Shown here piece by piece: positions 1 through 6,102 of a stretch of 64,000 bases of DNA (positions are counted from its first letter, which is position 1; the number at the start of each line of letters is the position of its first letter). Made by a program: the position numbers and the translations under genes. The notes beneath the pieces are model-generated. The model did no database searches, was not told where the DNA came from, and saw only the letters and a list, made by a program, of their open reading frames with translations. Source of the DNA: Xanthobacter autotrophicus (GTDB taxonomy: Bacteria; Pseudomonadota; Alphaproteobacteria; Rhizobiales; Xanthobacteraceae); contig NZ_VAUP01000007.1 in NCBI RefSeq assembly GCF_005871085.1, forward strand, positions 1 to 64,000. The letters run 5' to 3'.

Positions 1-114
1 ACCTACGCCGACATCGTCGATGCCGCCTGCGAGGCTTGGCGCAGTCTCACCGAAAACCCAGAAACCATCACATCCATCGGCAGCAGCCAATGGGCGCACA
101 TCGGTCATTCATAA
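1..114 (+). mobile_element. IS630-family transposase, C-terminal end (cut by window edge)
   Basis: The first 37 codons, open from base 1 to a TAA at 112-114, read as the last part of an IS630/Tc1-type DDE transposase. The signature is a stretch like YADIVDAACEAW followed by ETITSIGSSQWAHIG, which matches the conserved end of this family (recognised from memory, not by search). The catalytic domain lies outside the window. It implies an insertion sequence at the left border of the island. The terminal inverted repeat could not be identified in the bases after the stop. Confidence 0.65.
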
Positions 115-271
115 GGGCCGTTGGTATTAGTCATTGAAAAATGATGATGAAAAACTCTGGAAGATTACGTTAGCTTACGCCGATGAAGCGGGAAGGTGTA
201 CCCGGCAGGACGGACAATAAGTAAAAATACTTGTTAAATATCAAATACATATGTTTGATGATTTTTTATAG

Positions 272-295
272 ATACCAGCAAAAATACCAGCAAAT
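272..295. repeat. 12-bp tandem repeat, possible recombinase arm-type site
   Basis: Two adjacent copies, ATACCAGCAAAA and ATACCAGCAAAT, lie in an AT-rich non-coding stretch (115-367) between the transposase end and the first island gene. A related copy, CTACCAACAAAT (19054-19065), sits between the integrase gene and the tRNA at the other end of the island. Tyrosine recombinases of the DUF4102 type often have short direct repeats near both attachment sites. That role is inferred here. Nothing else recognisable was seen in 115-367. Confidence 0.35.
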
Positions 296-367
296 CGCGA
301 CGTTGGCCCCTGTTTGGCACCTTTCGGAATTTGCCGGGATCAGGCGGGATTGGGTGGGACGCGACCG

Positions 368-910
368 TTAGGCCGCCTCTCGCCGCCCCGGCACCCACAC
401 CCCCACGATGCGCCCCACCAGTTTCTCGGCGGCGTGCTCGGTGGTGAAGGGGCCTTCACTGGTGCCGACACAGCCCGTGCGCAGCGCGGCGGCGTACCCC
501 TCCCGCGTGCCCGGCGGGATCCAGTGGCAGGCGGTCCAGCACACGACCGGCACCGCGCCCTCTTCCGGCCGGAGCACCATGCACCCGTCCGGGCGCTGGA
601 ATTCTCTCCGGCCGCGCATCTGGCAGATGCGATAGACGAAGCCGCATTCCGTGTTCGGAGACGTGTAGGACATCAGGAACAGCTCGCCCTCGGCCGGTTG
701 ATGGTCGGCCAGGTCCACCACCGCGAATTCGCCGCGCCGCAGGTGCGGATAGAAGGCGTCGTCCGGGACGGGAAACGTCATGTGCCCGGCCGGCAGCGTC
801 GGGAACATCATCAGGGCGCGCAGTTCGGGCTGGTGCTCGAAGGGGATGGCGCGGGCTTTCGGGGCAGGCCGGCCGGCAGAGGTGCGGCGGGAGGGGCTGC
901 GCTCAGACAT
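368..910 (-). CDS. Hypothetical protein with an S24/LexA-like central segment
   Basis: Encodes 180 aa. The start at 910 is preferred because its ATG overlaps the stop of the upstream gene in an ATGTCTGA junction. The same type of junction joins the next pair, so 1815 to 368 looks like one translationally coupled transcript. The middle (PVPDDAFYPHLRRGEFAVVD) resembles the beta-barrel of LexA/CI-type S24 proteins around the 'DDSM' motif. I do not see the catalytic serine in its usual place, so an active peptidase is doubtful. There is no signal peptide or membrane segment. It is an island gene of unknown function. Confidence 0.6.
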   Translation of the reverse strand: MSERSPSRRTSAGRPAPKARAIPFEHQPELRALMMFPTLPAGHMTFPVPDDAFYPHLRRGEFAVVDLADHQPAEGELFLMSYTSPNTECGFVYRICQMRGRREFQRPDGCMVLRPEEGAVPVVCWTACHWIPPGTREGYAAALRTGCVGTSEGPFTTEHAAEKLVGRIVGVWVPGRREAA

Positions 911-1433
911 GGGCCGCCACCTTCGCCATGCGCTCCACCTCGCGGACAAGCTGAAGGAAACAGCCTTCCTGCCAATCGATCTGATCGGGCGGCAGGTCGA
1001 AACTCAGGCTGAAATGGCAATCGTAGGCCGTCGCACGCACCTTCACCGCGAGGCCCGCGATGGTCCGGGCCGGAATGGACCGGATCACGCTGGTGATGGC
1101 ATCCAGCTTGTCGAACTGATCGCTCGCTTGCGAGACGGCTTCCTTGGCCCCGACTTCCTCATGCAGCGCAGTCAGGGCGTCCCATCCTCTGGTGCCGCGA
1201 CGCTCCTTCTCGGCCTCGAAGACGGAGTTGAGGCGGTCTTCCTCATTTTTCAGGCTGGCGAGGGTGACGTGCTCGCGCTCGAATTCAGCGCCCAGGCGCA
1301 GCAGCTCAGCGTCGGGGTGTTCTCCGGCCTCCGCCTTCGGGAGGATGGCCACCGGCACCGCGAGGGCCGCGACGGTGCCGAGGGCTCCGGAGGCCTTGAG
1401 AAGGGAGCGGCGGGTGGCGGTGCGCTCACGCAT
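903..1433 (-). CDS. Small protein with twin-arginine-like signal, function unknown
   Basis: Encodes 176 aa. The N-terminus begins with Arg-rich residues, then RRSLLKASGALGTVAALAVP and an Ala-rich stretch ending in an AEA-type cleavage site, which looks like a Tat or Sec signal peptide of about 36 residues. The rest is charged and helical with possible coiled coil (EFEREHVTLASLKNEEDRL). Its start overlaps the stop of the upstream gene by 8 nt and its stop overlaps the next start by 8 nt. An exported protein inside a phage-like island is unusual. I recognise no family. Confidence 0.6.
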   Translation of the reverse strand: MRERTATRRSLLKASGALGTVAALAVPVAILPKAEAGEHPDAELLRLGAEFEREHVTLASLKNEEDRLNSVFEAEKERRGTRGWDALTALHEEVGAKEAVSQASDQFDKLDAITSVIRSIPARTIAGLAVKVRATAYDCHFSLSFDLPPDQIDWQEGCFLQLVREVERMAKVAAHV

Positions 1434-1815
1434 GGGTTGCCTCCTCAGCGCTTGAAGAGGCGATGATCCGGGCCGCCGCCATGGCGTATTGATTCACGCC
1501 CCGGACAAAGCCGGCGTGCACACCGCTCCACCTCTGCCCGGCTACGGCATGGTCGATCATGTCGCGAATTACGCAGGGCAGCAGCGTCGAATGCCCCACG
1601 GTGGGATGCGCGCCGATGAATGCGAGGAACTCGTCCGCCAGGCGCTCTCCGGTCTCCAGGTCGGCGCCGTAGTGGCCGGTCGGGCTCACCACCCAATGGT
1701 CGATCCCGCTGCCTCGCGGCTTGCGCAGCGCCATGAACGAAAGAGCGGCGGCGTAGTGCGGGACTTTGGGGGCAGGCAAGGGGGCGGCGTTTGCCGCCGC
1801 GGTGGGCTTCGGCAT
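1426..1815 (-). CDS. Hypothetical island protein
   Basis: Encodes 129 aa from the ATG at 1815, chosen because a GGAG sequence lies 7 nt upstream; the ATG 75 nt farther out has no such site. Residues 1-20 are Ala/Pro-rich. The rest contains short helical segments (ADEFLAFIGAHPTVGH, GVNQYAMAAARIIA). It has no membrane segment or known motif. It is the first gene of a three-gene coupled leftward operon and is divergent from the XRE regulator, which probably controls it through the shared 90-bp region. Function is unknown. Confidence 0.6.
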   Translation of the reverse strand: MPKPTAAANAAPLPAPKVPHYAAALSFMALRKPRGSGIDHWVVSPTGHYGADLETGERLADEFLAFIGAHPTVGHSTLLPCVIRDMIDHAVAGQRWSGVHAGFVRGVNQYAMAAARIIASSSAEEATHA

Positions 1816-1848
1816 TGGGTTTGCTCCATTGATCGGAAACGCGTTAAC

Positions 1849-1865
1849 TGATATGAAACAGATCA
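1849..1865. promoter_or_regulatory. Imperfect inverted repeat between divergent genes, candidate operator
   Basis: TGATATG-aaa-CAGATCA, with one mismatch between the 7-bp arms, is centred in the roughly 90-bp space between the leftward gene starting at 1815 and the XRE regulator starting at 1906. Divergent XRE regulators usually bind such a site to control both directions. The site is visible in the sequence; its function is inferred. Confidence 0.35.
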
Positions 1866-1905
1866 TGTGGATGATTTGAGCGAATGTCAATCAGGAGATA
1901 GGAAA

Positions 1906-2145
1906 TTGATCACTGGCGCTCAAATCCGGGCCGCGAGAGGCCTCATCCGGTGGAGCGCCGACGCGCTCGCCGAAAGCTCCAAGCTTGGTGTAGCCACAGT
2001 CCGCAGGGCTGAAAGTGTTGATGGCGTTCCGACAATCACCGAGGCAAACTTGGCCGCCATCCGTGCCGCCCTGGAAGCTGCCGGCGTGCTCTTCATCGAG
2101 CAAAATGGTAATGGTCCGGGCGTGCGCCTGAAGGATCGGAAATGA
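1906..2145 (+). CDS. XRE-family HTH transcriptional regulator
   Basis: Encodes a small helix-turn-helix protein of about 79 aa. From the start it reads ITGAQIRAARGLIRWSADAL, then a typical XRE recognition region (KLGVATVRRAES) and the common alphaproteobacterial tail AALEAAGVLFIEQNGNGPGV. I chose the TTG at 1906 because AGGAGA (1893-1898) is spaced 7 nt from it and homologs start at this point; the ATG at 1867 is the alternative. The stop overlaps the next ATG (ATGA). It likely represses the divergent operon and its own module, keeping the left part of the island quiet. Confidence 0.8.
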   Translation: MITGAQIRAARGLIRWSADALAESSKLGVATVRRAESVDGVPTITEANLAAIRAALEAAGVLFIEQNGNGPGVRLKDRK

Positions 2146-2348
2146 CGGACGAGCCAGACGGCCAGACGCCGGCCACGCCCTATCACCCCGAGGAGATGAG
2201 GGCGACGTGGGACCTGAAAGTCGGCAAGAGCATCTCCCTGCAGGGTACGGCCCGCTGGACGCCTGCCGGCGTCGTGACGGCGGGGATTGCCGCCTCGGCC
2301 GTGCTGCTCTCGATTGCCGCCCTGGTTCGGGCGACGCGGCGGTCGTGA
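2142..2348 (+). CDS. Small single-span membrane protein
   Basis: Encodes 68 aa and is coupled to the regulator by an ATGA overlap. The N-terminal 40 residues are polar. A hydrophobic helix follows at about residues 43-62 (GVVTAGIAASAVLLSIAALV) and ends in a basic RATRRS tail, which fits a single-pass inner membrane protein with a cytoplasmic C-terminus. Its stop overlaps the next ATG in a TGATG. Family and function are not recognised. Position in the regulatory module of a mobile element suggests an accessory or exclusion role, but that is only a guess. Confidence 0.5.
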   Translation: MTDEPDGQTPATPYHPEEMRATWDLKVGKSISLQGTARWTPAGVVTAGIAASAVLLSIAALVRATRRS

Positions 2349-2431
2349 TGCACGTCCTCGAAACCGCCGGCGTCATCTTCGTGGCGGAGAACGGCGAGGG
2401 GCTTGGCGTGAGGCTCAAGAAGCATCTGTGA
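2348..2431 (+). pseudogene. Remnant of a second XRE regulator (C-terminal tail only)
   Basis: The 27 codons read MHVLETAGVIFVAENGEGLG followed by VRLKKHL. This parallels the C-terminus of the intact regulator 200 bp upstream (AALEAAGVLFIEQNGNGPGV then RLKDRK). The HTH part is absent, so this is probably the relic of a duplicated or recombined regulator gene. A short expressed peptide, coupled by TGATG to the gene before it, cannot be excluded. Confidence 0.5.
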
Positions 2432-2447
2432 TCCCAAAGGTTCGACC

Positions 2448-2837
2448 ATGACGAAGCGCATCCCACGCCTGGACGAAGTCACGGACACGATGCCCCTGCG
2501 GCTCACCGTCGCCGCTGCCCTCGCATTCCCGGATGGGAGCATGGGCGCGAGCGGCCTACGCCGGGAGGCGGCGAGGGGCCGGCTTGCCGTTGAGCGTATT
2601 GCGGGCAAGGATTACACCACCCTGCGCGCAATCGAGGAGATGAGGGAGCAATGCCGCGTCCAACCAAAGGCGCCCGCTTGTGGCTCCGCCCAGCCAGGCG
2701 CGACGCGGCGGGAAAGCTCACGCACGCAGCGGCATGGGTCATCCTCGACGGTGGACGACAGCATTCCGCTGGCGTCGGCCCTGATGATCGCGAGGGGGCT
2801 GAAAGAGCGCTCGCCGACTACTAAGCGCCGATCCTGA
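2448..2837 (+). CDS. Excisionase-like / phage-associated small protein
   Basis: Encodes 129 aa. Residues 15-70 (for example LRREAARGRLAVERIAGKDY followed by TTLRAIEEMREQC) match a small DNA-binding protein that, as I recall it, sits just upstream of integrase genes in rhizobial islands. It has a MerR/excisionase-like helix-turn-wing. The C-terminal 50 residues are low complexity (Ser/Thr/Arg rich) and probably disordered. It lies between the regulator and two further small genes in what looks like an 'xis-int' neighbourhood. A role in excision is plausible but not shown. Confidence 0.6.
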   Translation: MTKRIPRLDEVTDTMPLRLTVAAALAFPDGSMGASGLRREAARGRLAVERIAGKDYTTLRAIEEMREQCRVQPKAPACGSAQPGATRRESSRTQRHGSSSTVDDSIPLASALMIARGLKERSPTTKRRS

Positions 2838-2858
2838 GACCCGAGCGGAGAAGCAATC

Positions 2859-3038
2859 ATGAGCCGCCGTGCCGCTCGCTTCACCCAGGCAGACCTCGCC
2901 CGCGTCTTTGCCGCCGCGAAGCGCACAGGGATGGCCGTCCGCATCGATCTGGTGAACGGCGTGGCCGAGGTCATTCCATATGAGCGCTTGTCGATTCCTT
3001 GCGAGGAGCCGAAACCCAAGCGCATCCCGATCCTGTAG
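2859..3038 (+). CDS. Small conserved hypothetical (59 aa), integrase-neighbour type
   Basis: Reads MSRRAARFTQADLARVFAAA, then KRTGMAVRIDLVNGVAEVIP, and ends in a Pro/Lys-rich tail. The ATG at 2859 has a GGAG 8 nt upstream. I recall similar 50-70 aa proteins from rhizobial mobile elements, where they precede an HTH gene and an integrase. No catalytic motif is seen. The N-terminal helix (FTQADLARVFAAAKR) and the following strand-rich part suggest a small folded domain. Function is unknown. Confidence 0.6.
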   Translation: MSRRAARFTQADLARVFAAAKRTGMAVRIDLVNGVAEVIPYERLSIPCEEPKPKRIPIL

Positions 3039-3057
3039 GCAGGCGAGCGAAACCACC

Positions 3058-3342
3058 ATGGCCCGCGACAAGGACACCTCTGGTCCGACCATCGAGCCGC
3101 GCTGCCTGACGCAGCAGCAGGCCGCGGCATACTGCGGCCTTACTTCCAGCGGGTTCGCGGCTTGGTGCCGGCAGGGCATCGTTCCTGGCCCGATCCCTGG
3201 CACCAAAAGGTGGGATCGCCACGCACTCGATGCTGCCCTCGACAAGGCCAGTGGCCTGCGTCACGCTGAGGTTGAGCCAGATGACCCTTGGGCGGAATGG
3301 GAGCGCCAGCAAAATGCGGCAGAACCTGCCAGGGCTCGCTAG
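3058..3342 (+). CDS. HTH (excisionase-type) DNA-binding protein
   Basis: Encodes 94 aa from the ATG at 3058; the in-frame ATG at 2980 would overlap the previous gene fully and is rejected. Residues 15-60 (CLTQQQAAAYCGLTSSGFAA, then WCRQGIVPGPIPGTKRWDRH) form a MerR/HTH_17-like fold used by excisionases and AlpA-type regulators. The last 20 residues are acidic then basic. The integrase-like stub at 3314 begins inside its end. That overlap is typical of HTH-integrase pairs and suggests it once sat in front of a full integrase. Confidence 0.65.
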   Translation: MARDKDTSGPTIEPRCLTQQQAAAYCGLTSSGFAAWCRQGIVPGPIPGTKRWDRHALDAALDKASGLRHAEVEPDDPWAEWERQQNAAEPARAR

Positions 3343-3391
3343 CGCCACCAAGACGCTCGTAGACGATCATGGTAAGGACAAGCCGCTCTAG
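3314..3391 (+). pseudogene. Probable N-terminal stub of a truncated integrase
   Basis: A 25-codon frame overlapping the HTH gene by 29 nt reads MRQNLPGLASATKTLVD and then breaks into DDHGKDKPL and a stop. Many alphaproteobacterial integrases begin with a similar 'NLPG...V.K.LADG' segment just after such an HTH gene. The rest of the integrase is absent; 100 bp later the AAA/TOPRIM cassette begins. The match is short and from memory, so confidence is modest. Confidence 0.4.
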
Positions 3392-3490
3392 CATGGGGAG
3401 GCAACTTTTGCCCTACCTTAGCGTTGGTCGTCGCCAAAAATCTCGACACAGCATCGCAGCGCCGCTAAGGAATGCCAGATATACCGAGGT

Positions 3491-4738
3491 ATGGATGTGC
3501 TGAAAAAGCTGAGAATAGAGCGTTTCAAGTCGATCTACGAACAGGAGATCGAATTCGGGAGCGTTAACCTTCTTGTTGGCCCAAATGGCTCTGGCAAATC
3601 GAACTTGCTGGAAGCTCTTGGCGTTTTATCTGCAGCCCTATCGTCAGGTTTAGAGTCAACCACACTCGATATTAAGGGCGTCAGGCTTTCGCTTCCTCAC
3701 ATTTTTAAATCTGCATTCAAAAATCATGAACTTCCCAAGACTTTTCGTCTCGAGGCTCATTTTGAGCATGGCCGGTATGATTGCAGCATTCGGTCCGGCA
3801 TTAATAGCCAGTTCCTAGAGTTCGCAACTGAGGCCCTATATGACGGTGATGCTCAAGTATTTGGGAGGAGCGGTCATGGAACAAGGCTCCATTCCGTAGC
3901 TAAAGACGTGCCAAATTTCGACAAAAGCCTCGTGCCAAGCACCAGAAGCGTTTGGAGCGTAATCGAGCCCTTAGTGCGCATTTCGGCCGAACTGCGCGCC
4001 GAGCTCGATGAGTTTTCGAAGTTTGCGATTTATGCACCCCAAACTGCTGTCATGCGTGGCTTGGCCATCGACCAGCGGGTCGTAGAGCCCTTGGGCTTAA
4101 CGGGATCTGGCTTGGCTACGGCGTTGGCGACGACAGAGCGACGCGACCCGATAAAGTTCAGAAATTTGATGAAAATAGTTTGGGAACCGGGCTGGGCAGA
4201 CATGATCCGCCCAGGGGCTTTTGACCCTCAAGTGGTTCCCTCACAGGTCCGATCCGAGGGCACGGTTCTATATATTCGCGATAAATTTATGAAGGGGGGC
4301 CGCAATTTACTTAGTGCATTTGATGCGAGCGAGGGCACTTTGTACCTAATATTTGTCGCAACTTTCTTAGCGCACAATTTAACGCCACAAGTATTTTCGC
4401 TCGATAATATTGATGGGACCTTGAATCCAAAACTGGTTAGGCGAGTTTCACGGCATTTGATTGATGCGATAATATCGGCCGAAGCTTCAGACAAGAAGCA
4501 GGCTTTCATGACATCGCACCACCCATCTTCTCTAGATAGCTTTGACATTTTCGATTCACATCAATGCATCTTTGTTTGCAGCCGCAGCTCCGAAAATTCG
4601 GCAAATGGTGGCGGGCAGACCACATTCCGAAAGCTTTTGCCGCCGAAAGATATGACCAAAGAGGATTGGACTCTAAAGCATGGAGCGAGAAACCTTTCTG
4701 AACTGATGCTTAACGATCGAATCCCGGGCGCGCTCTAA
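3491..4738 (+). CDS. AAA-family (OLD/RecF-like) ATPase, probable anti-phage system component
   Basis: Encodes 415 aa. Residues 1-25 (LKKLRIERFKSI) are the usual entry strand of SMC/RecF-like ATPases. Walker A is GPNGSGKS (30-37). A signature-like FDASEGTL lies near 277-284, the Walker B position reads VFSLDNID (301-308) and a histidine loop TSHHPSSLD is at 341-349. The usual DE of Walker B is DN here. It is followed with zero gap by a TOPRIM-like gene, so the two form an operon resembling OLD- or PARIS-type defence pairs. Base composition is clearly more AT-rich than in its neighbours, which implies recent transfer. Defence function is inferred. Confidence 0.75.
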   Translation: MDVLKKLRIERFKSIYEQEIEFGSVNLLVGPNGSGKSNLLEALGVLSAALSSGLESTTLDIKGVRLSLPHIFKSAFKNHELPKTFRLEAHFEHGRYDCSIRSGINSQFLEFATEALYDGDAQVFGRSGHGTRLHSVAKDVPNFDKSLVPSTRSVWSVIEPLVRISAELRAELDEFSKFAIYAPQTAVMRGLAIDQRVVEPLGLTGSGLATALATTERRDPIKFRNLMKIVWEPGWADMIRPGAFDPQVVPSQVRSEGTVLYIRDKFMKGGRNLLSAFDASEGTLYLIFVATFLAHNLTPQVFSLDNIDGTLNPKLVRRVSRHLIDAIISAEASDKKQAFMTSHHPSSLDSFDIFDSHQCIFVCSRSSENSANGGGQTTFRKLLPPKDMTKEDWTLKHGARNLSELMLNDRIPGAL

Positions 4739-5386
4739 ATGATAAATATTGGATTGGTCGCCGAAGGCACGCATGATTTCATCATGCTAAAGCCATTCAT
4801 CACCCATGAGGTATCCTCCCGATTTGGCAAGCGCGTTCAGTTTCGGCAACTTCAGCCCGCCCCCGACTCCACTGGCAATATGACATCTGGAGGGTGGGCG
4901 CGCGTTGTCGGTTGGTGTCAAAGTAATTCCGGACCTAGATTGGACACCTTTTTCACACCGCTGTTCTCGAATGACGCACCATGCGACATAATTATTTTAC
5001 ACTTGGACGGGGATGCCCTGGAGGTGGCGAGTCAACATCACTCATTTACTGTTCCATCTGCCATTTTGGATGCTAAACAGCGCGTATCTATTTTGACATC
5101 TATACTTGAACACTTCCTCTCTCCGACGACAGAGCAGAGGGGGAAAATCGCGATGGCCCTGCCCGTGCAGCACACTGAGTCATGGGTCCTCTCAGCCGAA
5201 AACTTGCCCGGAGATCCAGAAACTATCGATGCCAAAAAGGAGCTGAGAAAAGTATTTCCAAAGCCCCACAGACGCCTTTCGGACCATTATCAGAAGAGGG
5301 TGTCAGGTTTAAATGGGGCGATTCCCAAAGAAACCTGTGTCAGCTATAGGTGCTTTGTTGATGAAATATCTAATATCCGCATATGA
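4739..5386 (+). CDS. TOPRIM-like partner protein of the AAA ATPase
   Basis: Encodes 215 aa, starting directly after the ATPase stop codon. The N-terminus has a hydrophobic strand, then AEGTHD (8-13). A second strand ends in ILHLDGDA (86-93). The Glu and the DxD pair are the metal-binding signature of TOPRIM nucleases. The C-terminal half has QHTESWVLSAENLPG and a helical Lys/Arg-rich part, seen in small proteins encoded beside such ATPases. It likely supplies the nuclease that the ATPase controls. It could instead be a DUF4276/DUF4435-like relative; I cannot tell which without a profile search. Composition is AT-rich like its partner. Confidence 0.65.
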   Translation: MINIGLVAEGTHDFIMLKPFITHEVSSRFGKRVQFRQLQPAPDSTGNMTSGGWARVVGWCQSNSGPRLDTFFTPLFSNDAPCDIIILHLDGDALEVASQHHSFTVPSAILDAKQRVSILTSILEHFLSPTTEQRGKIAMALPVQHTESWVLSAENLPGDPETIDAKKELRKVFPKPHRRLSDHYQKRVSGLNGAIPKETCVSYRCFVDEISNIRI

Positions 5387-5670
5387 TTTGATATTGCGGC
5401 AGCTTATTTCCAACTACGTTTCATGGACATGGCGCCGGACGCGGTAGTATTACGTTTTTCCGAACTATCATGATCGCCCGGTCCAGTTCGTTGCAGCTTA
5501 CGGCTGCGGCGCGGCGCCTACCGCGGCCCAGGTTTCACACATGGCGGGTAGCCGGACGGTGGACCGCAGTCGCCCAGCTCATCCCCTCAATGCACCACCT
5601 CGCCCTCGCCGAACGTGAGGTCGAGTGCCGCGGCGAGCTGGCGAATGCGGCGGTCCAGTTCCTTGTCGCC

Positions 5671-6102
5671 TCAGCCGGCCCCAGCACCTTCCGGCCCATA
5701 TTCCGCTGCCCATTCCTCTTCGGACATAGGCTTGTCGGTAATTGTGTGGGTGACGCTCACGCTCTCGCTCTTGTCCACCACGAGGCCGTTTAGCTTCGCG
5801 ACGTCCATCCATGCGGCGCGGGCCACCGAGAGGCCAGGCGCTCCGCCTTCCTCCTCGGCTGCCTCCGCGATGCGCTTCAGGTTCTCGGTCACGTCTGCCA
5901 GGGTGATTTCCGCGCGCATGGCGCCACCTCTCTGAAGGCCGGTGATCCGGGCGCGCACGTCCGGATCGTTTGCCAGCCGATGGGCGTTCTGGCGGTTCTC
6001 ACGAAAGCCGGCCTCGGTGTAGGCTTCCGCCACGGTGCGCCCTTCGGCCACGAGCTGGGCGAACCGCTCGCGGCGGCCGTTGCGAAGTGGGGGCGTGGTC
6101 AC
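5671..6102 (-). CDS. Phage terminase small subunit-like protein
   Basis: Encodes 143 aa. Residues 8-50 (RRERFAQLVAEGRTVAEAYT, then EAGFRENRQNAHRLANDPDV) form the helix-turn-helix seen in many small terminases. A helical segment with ITLADVTENLKRIAEAA follows. Its start overlaps the stop of the giant upstream gene by 4 nt (6099-6102), so it ends the leftward operon. No large terminase follows. After the TGA at 5671-5673 the frame stays open for 27 sensible codons to 5587, so the protein may be truncated. The alternative is a generic phage HTH protein. Confidence 0.6.
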   Translation of the reverse strand: MTTPPLRNGRRERFAQLVAEGRTVAEAYTEAGFRENRQNAHRLANDPDVRARITGLQRGGAMRAEITLADVTENLKRIAEAAEEEGGAPGLSVARAAWMDVAKLNGLVVDKSESVSVTHTITDKPMSEEEWAAEYGPEGAGAG

